Shown: piece by piece, positions 34,761 through 44,488 of the stretch
How positions within the stretch are numbered: the first letter of the stretch is position 1
Layout of the letters: every line of letters starts with the position of its first letter
NCBI RefSeq assembly: GCF_040566695.1
Contig: NZ_JBEXAE010000001.1
Span: 186,001-250,000 of the forward strand
DNA from: Sediminicola arcticus
Lineage (GTDB): Bacteria > Bacteroidota > Bacteroidia > Flavobacteriales > Flavobacteriaceae
DNA length: 64,000 bases
Direction: 5' to 3'
Position numbers and translations under genes: made by a program
The notes under the pieces: model-generated
The model's database searches: none
Told to the model about the DNA's origin: nothing
What the model saw: the letters and a program-made list of their open reading frames with translations, nothing else

Positions 34761-35492
34761 TTATCCATCTTCCAATTTAAAAGTAATAGGCATGTTATAG
34801 GGAACCTTTACCGCTCTTCCCCTTTGTTTTCCGGGAGTCATAAGAGGGAGTTTAGAAATGATACGGTATGCTTCCTTTTCTAAATAGGGGTGGGGACCCC
34901 TAGTTGCAATATTGGTAATGTTCCCCTGGGCATCAATTACAAATTGCACATACACCCTACCTTGAATCCCTAAATCAATAGCCACTTCTGGATAAGTGAA
35001 ATTTTTTCGGATGTGGTCCATTACTTTTTCCTGAAAACATTCCTTCTGTGCCTCATTGGTAATATTTTTATCGCATCCCGGATAAACTGGCACATTTTCA
35101 ATTAAGGCAAAGAGGACTTCTAGGTCTTCTTCTTCCTCAATAACTTCTATTTCTTCAACCCTTATAATTGGTTTTTCTATGATAGCTTCTTGACTAGATT
35201 CTGTGCTTTGAATGAGGGTTTCTTCTATTTCTTTAACGTCCTCTACTATTTGAATAATAGCAGGTGCAGCTGGGGGAGTTGGAGGTGGCGGAATTTTAAA
35301 GGCTTCAATAATTGGGATTTCCTCTTTAGGTGCTTCTGAAATTTCAACAATCCTTCGTTCCACTGCTGCTTTTTTAAAGGTCTTATATTCTAAAGCTCTC
35401 CACGTTAAAAAGAGCACCAAAGCAAGCCCTATCACAAAATAAAGCCCACTGTTGCGATTTAAGTCTGCCTTTGGATATTTTTTGAGTCTCAT
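34761..35492 (-). CDS. tonB: energy transducer TonB
   Basis: I start at the ATG at 35492 (MRLKKYPKADLNRN); a longer open frame to 35744 has no TonB-like sequence and would overlap the upstream gene. A membrane helix (about residues 17-33) is followed by an acidic/proline-rich periplasmic linker (IPPPPTPPAAPA, then many Glu) and a TonB C-terminal domain with FTYPEVAIDLGIQGRVYVQF and ATRGPHPYLEKEAYRI. It couples the ExbBD proton gradient to outer-membrane receptors such as the one at 50.8 kb. ExbB/ExbD are not in the window. Confidence 0.85.
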   Translation of the reverse strand: MRLKKYPKADLNRNSGLYFVIGLALVLFLTWRALEYKTFKKAAVERRIVEISEAPKEEIPIIEAFKIPPPPTPPAAPAIIQIVEDVKEIEETLIQSTESSQEAIIEKPIIRVEEIEVIEEEEDLEVLFALIENVPVYPGCDKNITNEAQKECFQEKVMDHIRKNFTYPEVAIDLGIQGRVYVQFVIDAQGNITNIATRGPHPYLEKEAYRIISKLPLMTPGKQRGRAVKVPYNMPITFKLEDG

Positions 35493-35649
35493 GATATTCC
35501 GTTTAGAATTTTTCTTAGAATAATCAAATACATTACACATTAAACATAATACGTAAGTTAGGCGCTTTGAAGAAGAGCTATTTTTCACTTTAAAGGATAG
35601 CCCTTGTAGGTTCAAATTCCTTTTCAAAAAATGGTTATTGGCTATTTGT

Positions 35650-36408
35650 TTAATTTTTCTTCTTTGGTTTAGCTTTCTTTCGTTTTCTTGGCAAAACCTC
35701 TTCTGGGAAAGGAAAAAGAATGGTAGAATTCTTTTCTGCTGCAATATTTGATAGGGTCTGGTACAAGCGCAATTTTATCGCCGAAGGGGATTGATCTATA
35801 AGTTTCCCCGCTTCTAATAACTTTCCAGCTGCCTGTTCCTCTGCTAGGGCCAAAATAATTCTTGCCCTTCTAGACCGTTCTGCCTCAGCTTGGTTGGCCA
35901 TCATCCTTTTCATATTCTCAGGTAACTGAATATCCTTGATTTTAACATCGATAATTTCTATACCCCATTCTTTTGTTTCCAAATCTACGATAGACTTAAT
36001 ATTCTTGCCCATTTCTTCTCGCTTTGATAAAATGGTATCTAACTCTACCTTACCGCAAACATCCCTCAAGGCTGCTTGTGACAATTGTGTAATTGCGAAC
36101 GTATATTCTTCTACTTCTAAAACTGCCTTTTCTGGATCAACGATCTTAAAAAACACTACGCCATCTATACTACAAGGCACGTTGTCCTCAGTCATCACTT
36201 CCTGAGACACCACATTAAAAGTAATGACTCTAATATCTACCATTTGTATGGTTTCAACAAAGGGTAAGATCCATCTAAAACCAGGCTGTAGTGTCTTTAT
36301 ATATTTACCAAACCGGAATTTTAAAGCTCTCTTATATTCAAAGACAACACGGATACCAGCAAGGAAAAACAATACAAGAATCAACGCAAACAGAATAGGT
36401 GGATTCAT
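35650..36408 (-). CDS. SPFH/stomatin-like (slipin) protein
   Basis: One N-terminal membrane helix (about residues 4-22) precedes an SPFH/band-7 domain: FRFGKYIKTLQPGFRWILPF and MTEDNVPCSIDGVVFFKI. A helical tail (QAEAERSRRARIILALAEEQAA) and the very basic end KRKKAKPKKK follow. Slipins form membrane-associated oligomers linked to lipid microdomains and are often near NfeD proteases; no NfeD gene is seen here. It lies 157 bp upstream of tonB on the same strand. Confidence 0.88.
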   Translation of the reverse strand: MNPPILFALILVLFFLAGIRVVFEYKRALKFRFGKYIKTLQPGFRWILPFVETIQMVDIRVITFNVVSQEVMTEDNVPCSIDGVVFFKIVDPEKAVLEVEEYTFAITQLSQAALRDVCGKVELDTILSKREEMGKNIKSIVDLETKEWGIEIIDVKIKDIQLPENMKRMMANQAEAERSRRARIILALAEEQAAGKLLEAGKLIDQSPSAIKLRLYQTLSNIAAEKNSTILFPFPEEVLPRKRKKAKPKKKN

Positions 36409-36897
36409 ATCTATTCATTTAATCATTACATACCTGTAAACCCTTTACAAGTATCATGAAAAGCGTTGTTGAAAAACTGACCCAACTTCAGATTCCTAAA
36501 GATTAGTAAAAAATTATTTAAATTTTTCAACCGCTTCCTATTAAATTTACGAAAATTCTCGCTTATAACATAGCTAAACACACTTTATTAACGTTGTATT
36601 TAACACACTTTATCAAGCCAACTCACTCTCTTAATAACTGATTTACAATTATTTAAAATAATGTATCCAATTTCATCTGTTAACCAACCCACAATACATT
36701 TTTAAACCTTCTATTATTATAAATAGTTTGATTTTAGTCGATATGTAACTATTTTGCTGATAATTGGTGTTAACCATAAGACTTTATGCTGTTTTAAGGT
36801 TATTCCGAGCTTTCTAAGTTAGAATTTAACAGCAAATTAAATACCCATGGCAGGGTATTTGCTATTTTTACCACAATATTGGTTTTTTATAATTGCT
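36409..36897. other. intergenic region of about 490 bp with one hairpin
   Basis: No gene is seen. AACACACTTTAT occurs twice about 25 bp apart, near 36578 and 36603. A clear hairpin, AAATACCC-ATGGCA-GGGTATTT, sits at 36839-36860, inside what would be an over-long start of the next gene. The region serves as the divergent promoter zone of the slipin and the 36898 gene. Confidence 0.45.
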
Positions 36898-37542
36898 ATG
36901 AAGTTCAGTTTAGTGCTTACTTTTTTCTTTCTTTTTACCCTCCAAAGTTTTGGACAGATAGATGGCACCATAAAATCTATAAAGATTGAAAATGGCAATA
37001 AGAACTTTGATATTAAACCAAGTAATCAAGGTGCCGTTTTAAAATTCCCTTCCATTCTAGACAAAAAACCAGATTACAATCTAAAGGACTCCTTAATGGC
37101 TAGAAATGTAAAGATGCTGCCGGATACGGAACTGAAACAAGCTGGGTATGACCTGAAGATCGATCCAAAGGTCAGAGAAAGAGAAAGCCCAAATTCCGGC
37201 GCACACTATGGCGATATGTATTTAGGAGATGTAAAAACCTCCTCTAAATTTGTTGGTATTGTGTGTAGGGACCATGAATTTGTGGATGGAGATAGGGTTA
37301 AAATCATGGCCAATGATGAGATTGTAGAACCTAATTTATTTTTAACAGCCTCTTTTAAAGGTATTAATGTTGATTTGAACAAAGGCTTTAATCGTTTAGA
37401 TTTTGAAGCTTTAAACCAAGGATCTTCTGGTCCAAATACAGCGCAGGTAGACGTTTATGACGATAAGGGAAACCTTATTTATTCTAACAGATGGAATTTG
37501 TCCACCGGTTCAAAGGCTAGCCTAATCATAGTAAAGGACTAG
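36898..37542 (+). CDS. secreted hypothetical protein
   Basis: I chose the ATG at 36898 because MKFSLVLTFFFLFTLQSFGQ is a good signal peptide; the longer open frame starts inside a hairpin. The mature part, about 195 residues, is beta-rich and ends NRWNLSTGSKASLIIVKD. NPNSGAHYGDMYLGD-like and FVDGDRVKIMAND strands suggest an exported beta-sandwich protein. There is no sorting domain or lipobox. No family is recognised. Confidence 0.6.
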   Translation: MKFSLVLTFFFLFTLQSFGQIDGTIKSIKIENGNKNFDIKPSNQGAVLKFPSILDKKPDYNLKDSLMARNVKMLPDTELKQAGYDLKIDPKVRERESPNSGAHYGDMYLGDVKTSSKFVGIVCRDHEFVDGDRVKIMANDEIVEPNLFLTASFKGINVDLNKGFNRLDFEALNQGSSGPNTAQVDVYDDKGNLIYSNRWNLSTGSKASLIIVKD

Positions 37543-37648
37543 GTTACCTACCGCCCTATTTATTTTGCAACTTCAACTCCATAGCTACTGTAACCTTTGC
37601 CCTCTTTGATTGCCATTTTTTTGAGAAATGTTATTTAGGTTAAATTGA

Positions 37649-37656
37649 TATCTTTG
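37649..37656 (+). promoter_or_regulatory. -7 box TATCTTTG for aguB
   Basis: Exact match to TAnnTTTG, 27 bp upstream of the ATG at 37684, a normal distance. It probably drives aguB and aguA. Confidence 0.5.
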
Positions 37657-37683
37657 AAATTCTAAAAATATATTCCAATTACC

Positions 37684-38574
37684 ATGGCAAAAAAAACCTA
37701 TAAGATTGCGGTAGTTCAGCTTAATTTGAATAATACCGCAGAAGAAAACAGAAAAAAATGTCTTCATTGGATAAGAAAAGCGGCTAAACAAGGTGCAGAA
37801 GTTATCTCACTTCCAGAACTTTATAGCAGTCATTATTTTTGTCAAAGTGAAGATGTGGACAATTTCTCGTTGGCGGAACCTTTAGGAGCTATTTCTTTTA
37901 CATCTTTTAGTGCACTAGCCAAGGAACTAAATGTTGCACTAATCATTCCTTTCTTTGAAAAAAGAATGCCAGGCATTTATCACAACAGCGCCTATATCAT
38001 TGATACAGATGGCTCACAGGCCGGCCTTTATCGCAAAATGCACATTCCAGACGATCCGCATTTTTATGAAAAATTCTATTTTACCCCTGGGGATCTAGGA
38101 TTTAAGGCCATAGAAACTACCAAAGGAAAAATAGGTACTTTAATATGCTGGGACCAATGGTATCCGGAGGCAGCGCGACTTACCGCTCTAAAAGGAGCCG
38201 AAGTTATTTTTTACCCCACAGCAATAGGGTGGCACCCTGCCGAAAAAGAAGAATTCGGGGAGAATCAATACGGAGCCTGGATGAATGTAATGAAAGGACA
38301 TGCCGTTGCCAATGGTGTGTATGTGGCTGCTGCAAATAGAATAGGATTAGAACAATACCTGCCTGGCACAGATGGTATTGAATTTTGGGGTAACTCCTTT
38401 ATTTGCGGTCCACAAGGTGAAATTTTAGCCATGGCGTCATCTGATAAAGAAGAAATTTTATTGGCAGACATAGATTTGGCACACCAAGAAAACGTTCGTC
38501 AGAACTGGCCCTTCTTTAGGGACCGAAGAATAGATGCATTTCATGACATAACTAAAAGAGCAATAGAAAATTAA
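37684..38574 (+). CDS. aguB: N-carbamoylputrescine amidase
   Basis: A carbon-nitrogen hydrolase with the Glu-Lys-Cys triad: Glu45 in SLPELYSSHYF, Lys118 in YRKMHIPDD and Cys155 in LICWDQWYPEA. The sequence PDDPHFYEKFYFTPGD is typical of the N-carbamoylputrescine amidase branch. It converts N-carbamoylputrescine to putrescine, CO2 and ammonia. Length 296 is standard. The next gene starts 1 bp after its stop and encodes agmatine deiminase, the preceding step of the same pathway, which supports the assignment. Confidence 0.95.
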   Translation: MAKKTYKIAVVQLNLNNTAEENRKKCLHWIRKAAKQGAEVISLPELYSSHYFCQSEDVDNFSLAEPLGAISFTSFSALAKELNVALIIPFFEKRMPGIYHNSAYIIDTDGSQAGLYRKMHIPDDPHFYEKFYFTPGDLGFKAIETTKGKIGTLICWDQWYPEAARLTALKGAEVIFYPTAIGWHPAEKEEFGENQYGAWMNVMKGHAVANGVYVAAANRIGLEQYLPGTDGIEFWGNSFICGPQGEILAMASSDKEEILLADIDLAHQENVRQNWPFFRDRRIDAFHDITKRAIEN

Positions 38575-38575
38575 T

Positions 38576-39610
38576 ATGTCTACTAGAAGATTTCCGGCAG
38601 AATGGGAGCCACAAGATGGTATCTTATTGTGTTTTCCACATAATGGCAATGATTGGCCTGGAAAATATCAAGCTATACAATGGGCCTTTGTTGAGTTTAT
38701 TAAAAAAATAGCACGCTATGAAAAAGTATTTCTCGTTGTGGCCAATGATTCACTGAAGGAAAAAGTACAACAAATGCTAGATATGGCTACTGTTAATCTT
38801 GAAATGGTCTCTTTTATCATACAAAAAACAAATAGGAGTTGGATGAGGGACTCCGGTCCAATCATAATAAAAAATGGCCCTAATAGGGAAGCCCTAAATT
38901 TTAATTTTAATGGTTGGGCCAAATACCAAAACTATACATTGGATAGGAAAGTGCCTCAAAAAGTAGCTTCTCACCTAGATATACGGCTTGTCCAAGTGAC
39001 TTACCAAGGAAAAAATGTAGTATTGGAAGGAGGAGCCCTAGAGGTAAATGGTAAAGGCACCTTAATCACCTCCGAAGAATGCTTAATGGACCCAAAAATA
39101 CAGGTTAGGAATACTGGCTTTTCCAAAAGTGACTATGAAGCGGTCTTTAAGAAATATTTAGGGATTACCAATACCATTTGGCTTTGCGAAGGTATTGTAG
39201 GTGATGACACCCACGGACACATAGATGATCTATGCCGTTTTGTGAATGAAGACACTGTGGTTACTGTAGTTGAGGATAATACCACGGATAAAAATTATGC
39301 TCCATTACAAGAAAATTTAAAAAGGTTGAAGCAGGCTGTTTTGGAAAATGGGCAACCCTTGAACATCATTTCCCTACCAATGCCAAAAAAAATAATTTTT
39401 GATGGCCTTCAACTTCCTGCGAGCTATGCCAATTTCTTAATCTTGAATACGTGTGTTTTGGTTCCCACATTTAATGATGTTTCGGATGTCACTGCATTAC
39501 AAATCTTAAAGGACTGTTTCCCAAATAGAGAAATCATTGGAATAAGCGCCATTGATTTTATTTGGGGCTTTGGAACGCTCCATTGCTTGAGCCAACAAAT
39601 TCCGATTTAA
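38576..39610 (+). CDS. aguA: agmatine deiminase
   Basis: A guanidino-modifying (pentein-fold) enzyme of 344 residues. Motifs include the N-terminal PAEWEPQDGILLCFPHNG, WMRDSGPI (substrate Asp), EGGALEVNGKGTLITSEEC and DDTHGHIDDLCRF (Asp and His). The catalytic Cys337 lies in GTLHCLSQQ; a Phe before GTLHC replaces the usual Gly. It hydrolyses agmatine to N-carbamoylputrescine. It is the second gene of a two-gene operon with aguB, giving a complete agmatine-to-putrescine route. Confidence 0.95.
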   Translation: MSTRRFPAEWEPQDGILLCFPHNGNDWPGKYQAIQWAFVEFIKKIARYEKVFLVVANDSLKEKVQQMLDMATVNLEMVSFIIQKTNRSWMRDSGPIIIKNGPNREALNFNFNGWAKYQNYTLDRKVPQKVASHLDIRLVQVTYQGKNVVLEGGALEVNGKGTLITSEECLMDPKIQVRNTGFSKSDYEAVFKKYLGITNTIWLCEGIVGDDTHGHIDDLCRFVNEDTVVTVVEDNTTDKNYAPLQENLKRLKQAVLENGQPLNIISLPMPKKIIFDGLQLPASYANFLILNTCVLVPTFNDVSDVTALQILKDCFPNREIIGISAIDFIWGFGTLHCLSQQIPI

Positions 39611-39852
39611 AAAATGATGCCAAATTTTCAGAATCACCCTACTACGGACTATCTAATTGGCCATCTCGTTTACCAAAAAAAATGAGGTTTCGTTTGTAAA
39701 TTGTACAACTATCACCAAAAAAGTTTTTCAGGATCCTTCTCTGGTGGTTAACGTCGTCTTTAAACCGTCCAACAAGGCTTACATGCAATTTGCACAAAGG
39801 ATTTATCCTTAGGTATTTCCGCTGTTCAATTCATAAAAACTTGTTTTTAGTC

Positions 39853-42027
39853 TTATTTCTCCCCAGGATGGTAGGTTTTTTTTGCCTGTTTTAAAACGTC
39901 CTCTTTATAAAATAGCACTTCCTTAAATTCCATGTCGGCATAGCGCTGAGCCTGATCATTAAAATGTGGAGACTCGGGATCTCCGCTCTGCCCTCCAGCG
40001 AGCATGCTTTTTGCTTTCACTTTGTCTCCAAATTCTACCACAGCAACAAAGCTGTTCCCCCTAGTGCCATAAATCCTTTTAGTATTGTTGGCATAACGGG
40101 CGCCATAGGCGGCCAAGGCCCCCCATCGTCCAGAAGCAAATCCTATTGGAATACTCGGGAGAGTATCGTTAAACGGCTGCAGTACTTCCCCATTTAAGCG
40201 CTGGTACCTATTAATTTCACCCCATGGGGTATTCCATGATCCAAAATCGGTCTCCAATTGCGCAACCACCTCTTGGAATACTTCCAAGCGTTCGGTATAT
40301 GGCGATTTTGTACCTAGGTAGTCCATCAGTTCCATATCACTCAACCCTTCAGGACTGTCCCCTATCCTTCCATAAAGGGTGCCGTAGTAATGGGCCAAGG
40401 ACATACCCACCGCTTCTTTTGAGGTCCTAAAATCCCACTTGCGCAAAACTTCTATTGGCTTCTTTAATTTTGAATTTTTAGGATTGGTTTTGTCATAGGC
40501 ATCAACCAAACCAGGAATCAATTTTTCAAAAGCTGGTAAGTATGGATCATGTGCCAATTTTATGAGACTATCCAAGGTGTATCCTTTCCTATTACTGAGC
40601 AATTTAATAGCATGTACCCCTCTAAAGTTTTCTTGATCCTTAGACATGTAATTGGGATAATCTTTCTTCTTTGGGCTATACTCTAATGCCGAGGTAAAAG
40701 GAGTTGAATTACAGTTTTGAATCCATCCATTAGCCGGATTTAGCACTAATATATTTTCATCAACAGTATGCAATCCTTGCCAATCCGTTTTAGGATTGCT
40801 CCCATCCACGGGCTTGGAATAATCAAATATAGTATCTCTTTTGGGAATAAAATTGCCATGAAAATAGGCAATATTCCCCTCTGCATCGGCGTAAACGGTA
40901 TTGTTAGAGGAATTGGTACGTATTTCCATCATTTCCCTAAAGCCCTTATAACCATTCTTTTTGGTGCGAACATAAGACTGCTCCAAGGCTTTGACCGGGT
41001 CCCACATCATGGCAGAAGCCACCCATTGGTTTTCTGCTTTATGGGTAATTGGGCCGTGGTGGGTGTGATAGGCCGGAAAAGATTTTTCTTTTAAAATACC
41101 CCCATCCTTATATTTCAAAACTATCGTAGAGCTCTCTACAGGACGCATCTCCTCCCCATACTGATACAATAATTTACCGTCCAATTCTGCAATGCTTTCC
41201 TTAAACTCGTCCATGATATCGGTATAGGTGGACGTATGCATCCATCCCGTTTTTTCATTGAATCCCTGATAAACAAAAAACTGGCCCCAAGTCACCGCTC
41301 CATAAGCATTGAGTCCTTCTTCACTAACCACATGTACTTCTCCCCTGAAAAAAAAGGAGGTATGTGGATTGATTAGCAACATAGCATTACCAGACTGAGT
41401 TAATTTGCCTGAGATAGCAATCCCATTAGAACCTTGGGGCTCTAATTCGGCCTTCTTTTTCTCAGCCTCAAGTTCGCTGAACTCCGGTACGGACATATCC
41501 CCTTCATAAAAGGCCTGGATCTTTTCTGTAGAAATCTGTTCAATATCCCCACCAATAGACCCCTCACTAAAATACATGGGCATCCAAGGTTCAAAGTGAG
41601 TCAACAACCTCGGTTTTACCTCTGGATGGGTATACAGATAGTAATTCACACCATCAGCAAAGGCATCGCAAAGCTTTTTCAACCAATCCGGGCTCATTTC
41701 ATAGTTGGCTTTTGCCTCAGCCTCGGTCATAAAAAGTTTTGCACGTAGATCGCTGTAAATAGCTCCTTCTCCTTCAACTTCAGCTAAACGACCTGTGGCC
41801 CATATATAATTCTGTTCCACCCTATTAAAATCGTCCTCACATTGGGCGTACAAAAGGCCAAAAACAGCATCGGCATCGGTTTTGCCATAAATATGAGGCA
41901 CTCCGAAATCATCACGAATAATGGTGGTATTGTCCGCAAAGGCCTGCCAGCGTTCCTCTTCTGTTTGTGGCGAATTAGATTTACAGGCTACTAGGGCCAT
42001 TAAAAAACAGACATATATTAGTTTCAT
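39853..42027 (-). CDS. penicillin acylase-family N-terminal nucleophile hydrolase, lipoprotein
   Basis: The N-terminus MKLIYVCFLMALVACK is a lipoprotein signal (Cys15). RDDFGVPHIYGKTDADAVFG is the classic start of the penicillin acylase/AHL acylase family. The catalytic Ser follows a Gly in QGSNGIAISG (Ser200), the autocleavage point that splits the alpha and beta chains. The beta chain holds TWGQFFVYQGFNE and HGPITHKAENQ. Likely a periplasmic or surface amide hydrolase acting on acyl amides such as AHLs or aculeacin-like compounds; substrate unknown. Confidence 0.85.
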   Translation of the reverse strand: MKLIYVCFLMALVACKSNSPQTEEERWQAFADNTTIIRDDFGVPHIYGKTDADAVFGLLYAQCEDDFNRVEQNYIWATGRLAEVEGEGAIYSDLRAKLFMTEAEAKANYEMSPDWLKKLCDAFADGVNYYLYTHPEVKPRLLTHFEPWMPMYFSEGSIGGDIEQISTEKIQAFYEGDMSVPEFSELEAEKKKAELEPQGSNGIAISGKLTQSGNAMLLINPHTSFFFRGEVHVVSEEGLNAYGAVTWGQFFVYQGFNEKTGWMHTSTYTDIMDEFKESIAELDGKLLYQYGEEMRPVESSTIVLKYKDGGILKEKSFPAYHTHHGPITHKAENQWVASAMMWDPVKALEQSYVRTKKNGYKGFREMMEIRTNSSNNTVYADAEGNIAYFHGNFIPKRDTIFDYSKPVDGSNPKTDWQGLHTVDENILVLNPANGWIQNCNSTPFTSALEYSPKKKDYPNYMSKDQENFRGVHAIKLLSNRKGYTLDSLIKLAHDPYLPAFEKLIPGLVDAYDKTNPKNSKLKKPIEVLRKWDFRTSKEAVGMSLAHYYGTLYGRIGDSPEGLSDMELMDYLGTKSPYTERLEVFQEVVAQLETDFGSWNTPWGEINRYQRLNGEVLQPFNDTLPSIPIGFASGRWGALAAYGARYANNTKRIYGTRGNSFVAVVEFGDKVKAKSMLAGGQSGDPESPHFNDQAQRYADMEFKEVLFYKEDVLKQAKKTYHPGEK

Positions 42028-42075
42028 AGGTAGTTTAATTTAATTATTGCAATTTCTTCAAAAAAGGAATCCTCC

Positions 42076-42083
42076 CAAATTTA
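42076..42083 (-). promoter_or_regulatory. possible -7 box TAAATTTG for the acylase gene
   Basis: Exact TAnnTTTG match on the minus strand, 48 bp upstream of the start at 42027. Confidence 0.4.
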
Positions 42084-42254
42084 GATGGATATGAATTTTT
42101 AGTTCATGGCATGAAAATAATCGACTTGCCATTGAAATACTAATTTAAACTTAAAAATTTCCTATCTAGAGTCTCTTCCCTCTATGTTCCCTTAATTTTA
42201 GGTAAATTGCAGGCTCAAATTACGACTATCCCTAACAAATTTTCATTCCATAAA

Positions 42255-43991
42255 ATGTCCGATAAAAAAGTTAATATCCTTACCGCCTTTAAAACAATAA
42301 TCTGGCCTAGACGCAATATCGTATTTGTTGGCCTTTTGCTCATTGTGATCAGTAACGCTGCAAGTTTTGTGGCACCCATGTCCCTGACATATCTAATGGA
42401 CGATATTATTCCCAACAAAAACATGGAGCTTTTAAAGATCCTGGTTCTTGCCGTTGGGTTTTCCTTTTTAGTGCAGGCCGTGACCTCTTTTTTACTCACC
42501 AAAATATTAAGTGTACAAGCACAGTATCTCATTTCCGAATTAAGGGCACAAGTACAGCGAAAAGTATTGTCACTCCCTATTCGATTTTTCGACAATGCCA
42601 AATCAGGAGCCTTGGTTTCCCGTATCATGAGTGATGTGGAAGGGGTACGTAACCTTATAGGTACAGGTTTAGTACAATTAGTAGGCGGTAGTATAACCGC
42701 AGTAGTATCCTTGGTGCTTTTGATCCGAATCAGTCCGTCCATGACCATTTTCACCTTGGTACCATTGGCCATCTTTGCGCTTATAGCCTTAAAAGCATTT
42801 AAGATAATACGTCCTATTTTTAGAAACCGCGGAAAAATTAATGCCGAAGTAACTGGAAGGCTAACGGAAACATTAGGTGGTATAAGGGTCATTAAAGGCT
42901 TTAATGCTGAGGCCCAAGAACACAAAGTCTTTGAGGAAGGAGTGGAGCGCCTTTTCCAGAATGTAAAAAAGAGCCTCACGGCTACTGCTTTTATGACCAG
43001 TTCGTCTACTTTTTTATTGGGATTGGCTACAACGGGTATCATAGGAATTGGTGGTTATAAAATCATGATGGATGAACTCACCATTGGGGAATTCTTGGCC
43101 TTTACGTTCCTATTGGGATTGATGGTGGCCCCCATTGTTCAGATGAGCAATATTGGGAGCCAATTAACTGAAGCACTTGCTGGACTTGACCGTACCGAGG
43201 AATTAATGAACATGACTGAAGAAATGAGCGAGGAGGATAGGACCACTATTTTAGAGAATGTAAAGGGCGATATTGTTTTTAATGATGTCTCGTTTGCCTA
43301 TGAAGAAGACAAAGAGGTTCTACACAATATAAATTTCGAGGTCAAATCAGGAACAGTACTTGCCCTTGTAGGAAGTTCGGGCAGCGGGAAATCTACCATT
43401 GCTGGTTTGGCAGCCTCTTTTTTAAATCCACAATCGGGTACTATTACAGTTGATGGGATAGATTTGGCTACCGCCCACTTGGGAAGCTATAGAAAACACT
43501 TAGGGGTGGTTCTACAAGATGAATTTTTATTTGAGGGGACCATAAGAGAGAACATCCTATTCCCAAGACCCAATGCTTCTATAGAGGAATTGCTAGCCGC
43601 TGTTAACTCGGCCTATGTTAATGAATTTACCGACCGCTTTGACAATGGATTGGATACCTTGATAGGGGAACGTGGTGTAAAACTTTCGGGAGGCCAACGC
43701 CAACGCATCGCTATTGCTAGGGCTATCTTAGCCAACCCAAGGATATTGATCTTAGATGAAGCTACCTCTAGTTTGGATACAGAAAGTGAAGCATTGATAC
43801 AAAAAAGTCTAGCGGCCTTGACCGAAGGACGTACTACCTTCGTTATTGCACATAGACTAAGTACCATAAGGAAGGCAAATCAGATTTTAGTGATTGAAAA
43901 TGGTCGCATTGCAGAACAAGGGACTCACGATGAATTAATAGCCTCTGAAGGGCGTTACTTCAATCTCTTTACCTATCAGGCAAGGATATAA
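42255..43991 (+). CDS. ABC exporter, ABCB/MsbA-type half-transporter
   Basis: Six helices fill the first ~320 residues, including FVGLLLIVISNAASFVAPM. A nucleotide-binding domain follows, with Walker A GSSGSGKST, signature LSGGQRQR, Walker B ILILDEATSSLD and H-loop IAHRLS. A single half-transporter of 578 residues dimerises to export lipids, peptides or drugs; the substrate is unknown. I chose ATG 42255 (MSDKKVNIL); an upstream TTG frame adds an odd MQAQITTIPNK. The gene is monocistronic, ending in a strong terminator. Confidence 0.9.
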   Translation: MSDKKVNILTAFKTIIWPRRNIVFVGLLLIVISNAASFVAPMSLTYLMDDIIPNKNMELLKILVLAVGFSFLVQAVTSFLLTKILSVQAQYLISELRAQVQRKVLSLPIRFFDNAKSGALVSRIMSDVEGVRNLIGTGLVQLVGGSITAVVSLVLLIRISPSMTIFTLVPLAIFALIALKAFKIIRPIFRNRGKINAEVTGRLTETLGGIRVIKGFNAEAQEHKVFEEGVERLFQNVKKSLTATAFMTSSSTFLLGLATTGIIGIGGYKIMMDELTIGEFLAFTFLLGLMVAPIVQMSNIGSQLTEALAGLDRTEELMNMTEEMSEEDRTTILENVKGDIVFNDVSFAYEEDKEVLHNINFEVKSGTVLALVGSSGSGKSTIAGLAASFLNPQSGTITVDGIDLATAHLGSYRKHLGVVLQDEFLFEGTIRENILFPRPNASIEELLAAVNSAYVNEFTDRFDNGLDTLIGERGVKLSGGQRQRIAIARAILANPRILILDEATSSLDTESEALIQKSLAALTEGRTTFVIAHRLSTIRKANQILVIENGRIAEQGTHDELIASEGRYFNLFTYQARI

Positions 43992-44034
43992 ACAAGAAAA
44001 GACCTGCTTTAAAGGAAGCAGGTCTTTTCTTGTT
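43991..44034 (+). terminator. strong terminator touching the ABC exporter stop codon
   Basis: AACAAGAAAAGACCTGCTT pairs perfectly with AAGCAGGTCTTTTCTTGTT around a 6-base loop and ends in TT. The first base is the last base of the stop codon at 43989-43991. Confidence 0.85.
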
Positions 44035-44054
44035 TAATATTTTGAGTGCCTAAA

Positions 44055-44384
44055 TTAACTCTCAGGAGCTAGTTCCACTTCCAAGCCATTTAAGGCTTCG
44101 GTCATATGGATCTGACAACCCAAACGACTGTTGTCTTTTACATAAAAAGCCTCGGCCAACATAGCATCTTCATCATCCGACATTTCAGGAAGGACATGAC
44201 CAGAATTCACATAACACTGGCATGAGGCACACATGGCCATTCCACCACATATCCCTATAGTGCCTTCAGGGGCTAATTCATAGGACCTCACAATTTCCAT
44301 AAGGTTCATGTTCATATCCGTCGGGGCATTCACTTCATGAAGTACACCTTCCCTGTCCGTAATTTTTATTTTAATATCGCTCAT
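44055..44384 (-). CDS. [2Fe-2S] ferredoxin
   Basis: Cys46, Cys52, Cys55 and Cys90 are arranged C-x5-C-x2-C-x34-C in GICGGMAMCASCQCYV and LGCQI. This is the adrenodoxin/putidaredoxin-type [2Fe-2S] spacing. At 109 residues, it is a small electron carrier. It is downstream on the same strand as a ferredoxin-NADP reductase, NifU-like and Mrp genes, suggesting it donates electrons in Fe-S cluster or other redox steps. A -7 box lies 31 bp upstream of its start. Confidence 0.9.
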   Translation of the reverse strand: MSDIKIKITDREGVLHEVNAPTDMNMNLMEIVRSYELAPEGTIGICGGMAMCASCQCYVNSGHVLPEMSDDEDAMLAEAFYVKDNSRLGCQIHMTEALNGLEVELAPES

Positions 44385-44415
44385 GGGGTATTAAATCAAC
44401 AATTGGATTTCTTCA

Positions 44416-44423
44416 CAAATTTA
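44416..44423 (-). promoter_or_regulatory. -7 box TAAATTTG for the ferredoxin gene
   Basis: Exact TAnnTTTG match on the minus strand, 31 bp before the start at 44384. Confidence 0.45.
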
Positions 44424-44488
44424 ATTGGTTTCTTTCCCGATCTGATAGTGTTATCTATTCTTTTCACAACTTTGAAAATTTTGTGATA

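Noticed and set aside
35493..35744. N-terminal extension of tonB to 35744
   Set aside because: The extra 84 residues have no signal or TonB-like feature and overlap the SPFH gene; the ATG at 35492 gives a normal TonB start.
36847..36897. Start at 36847 for the secreted protein
   Set aside because: It lies inside a hairpin and adds 17 unlikely residues; the ATG at 36898 leaves a perfect signal peptide.
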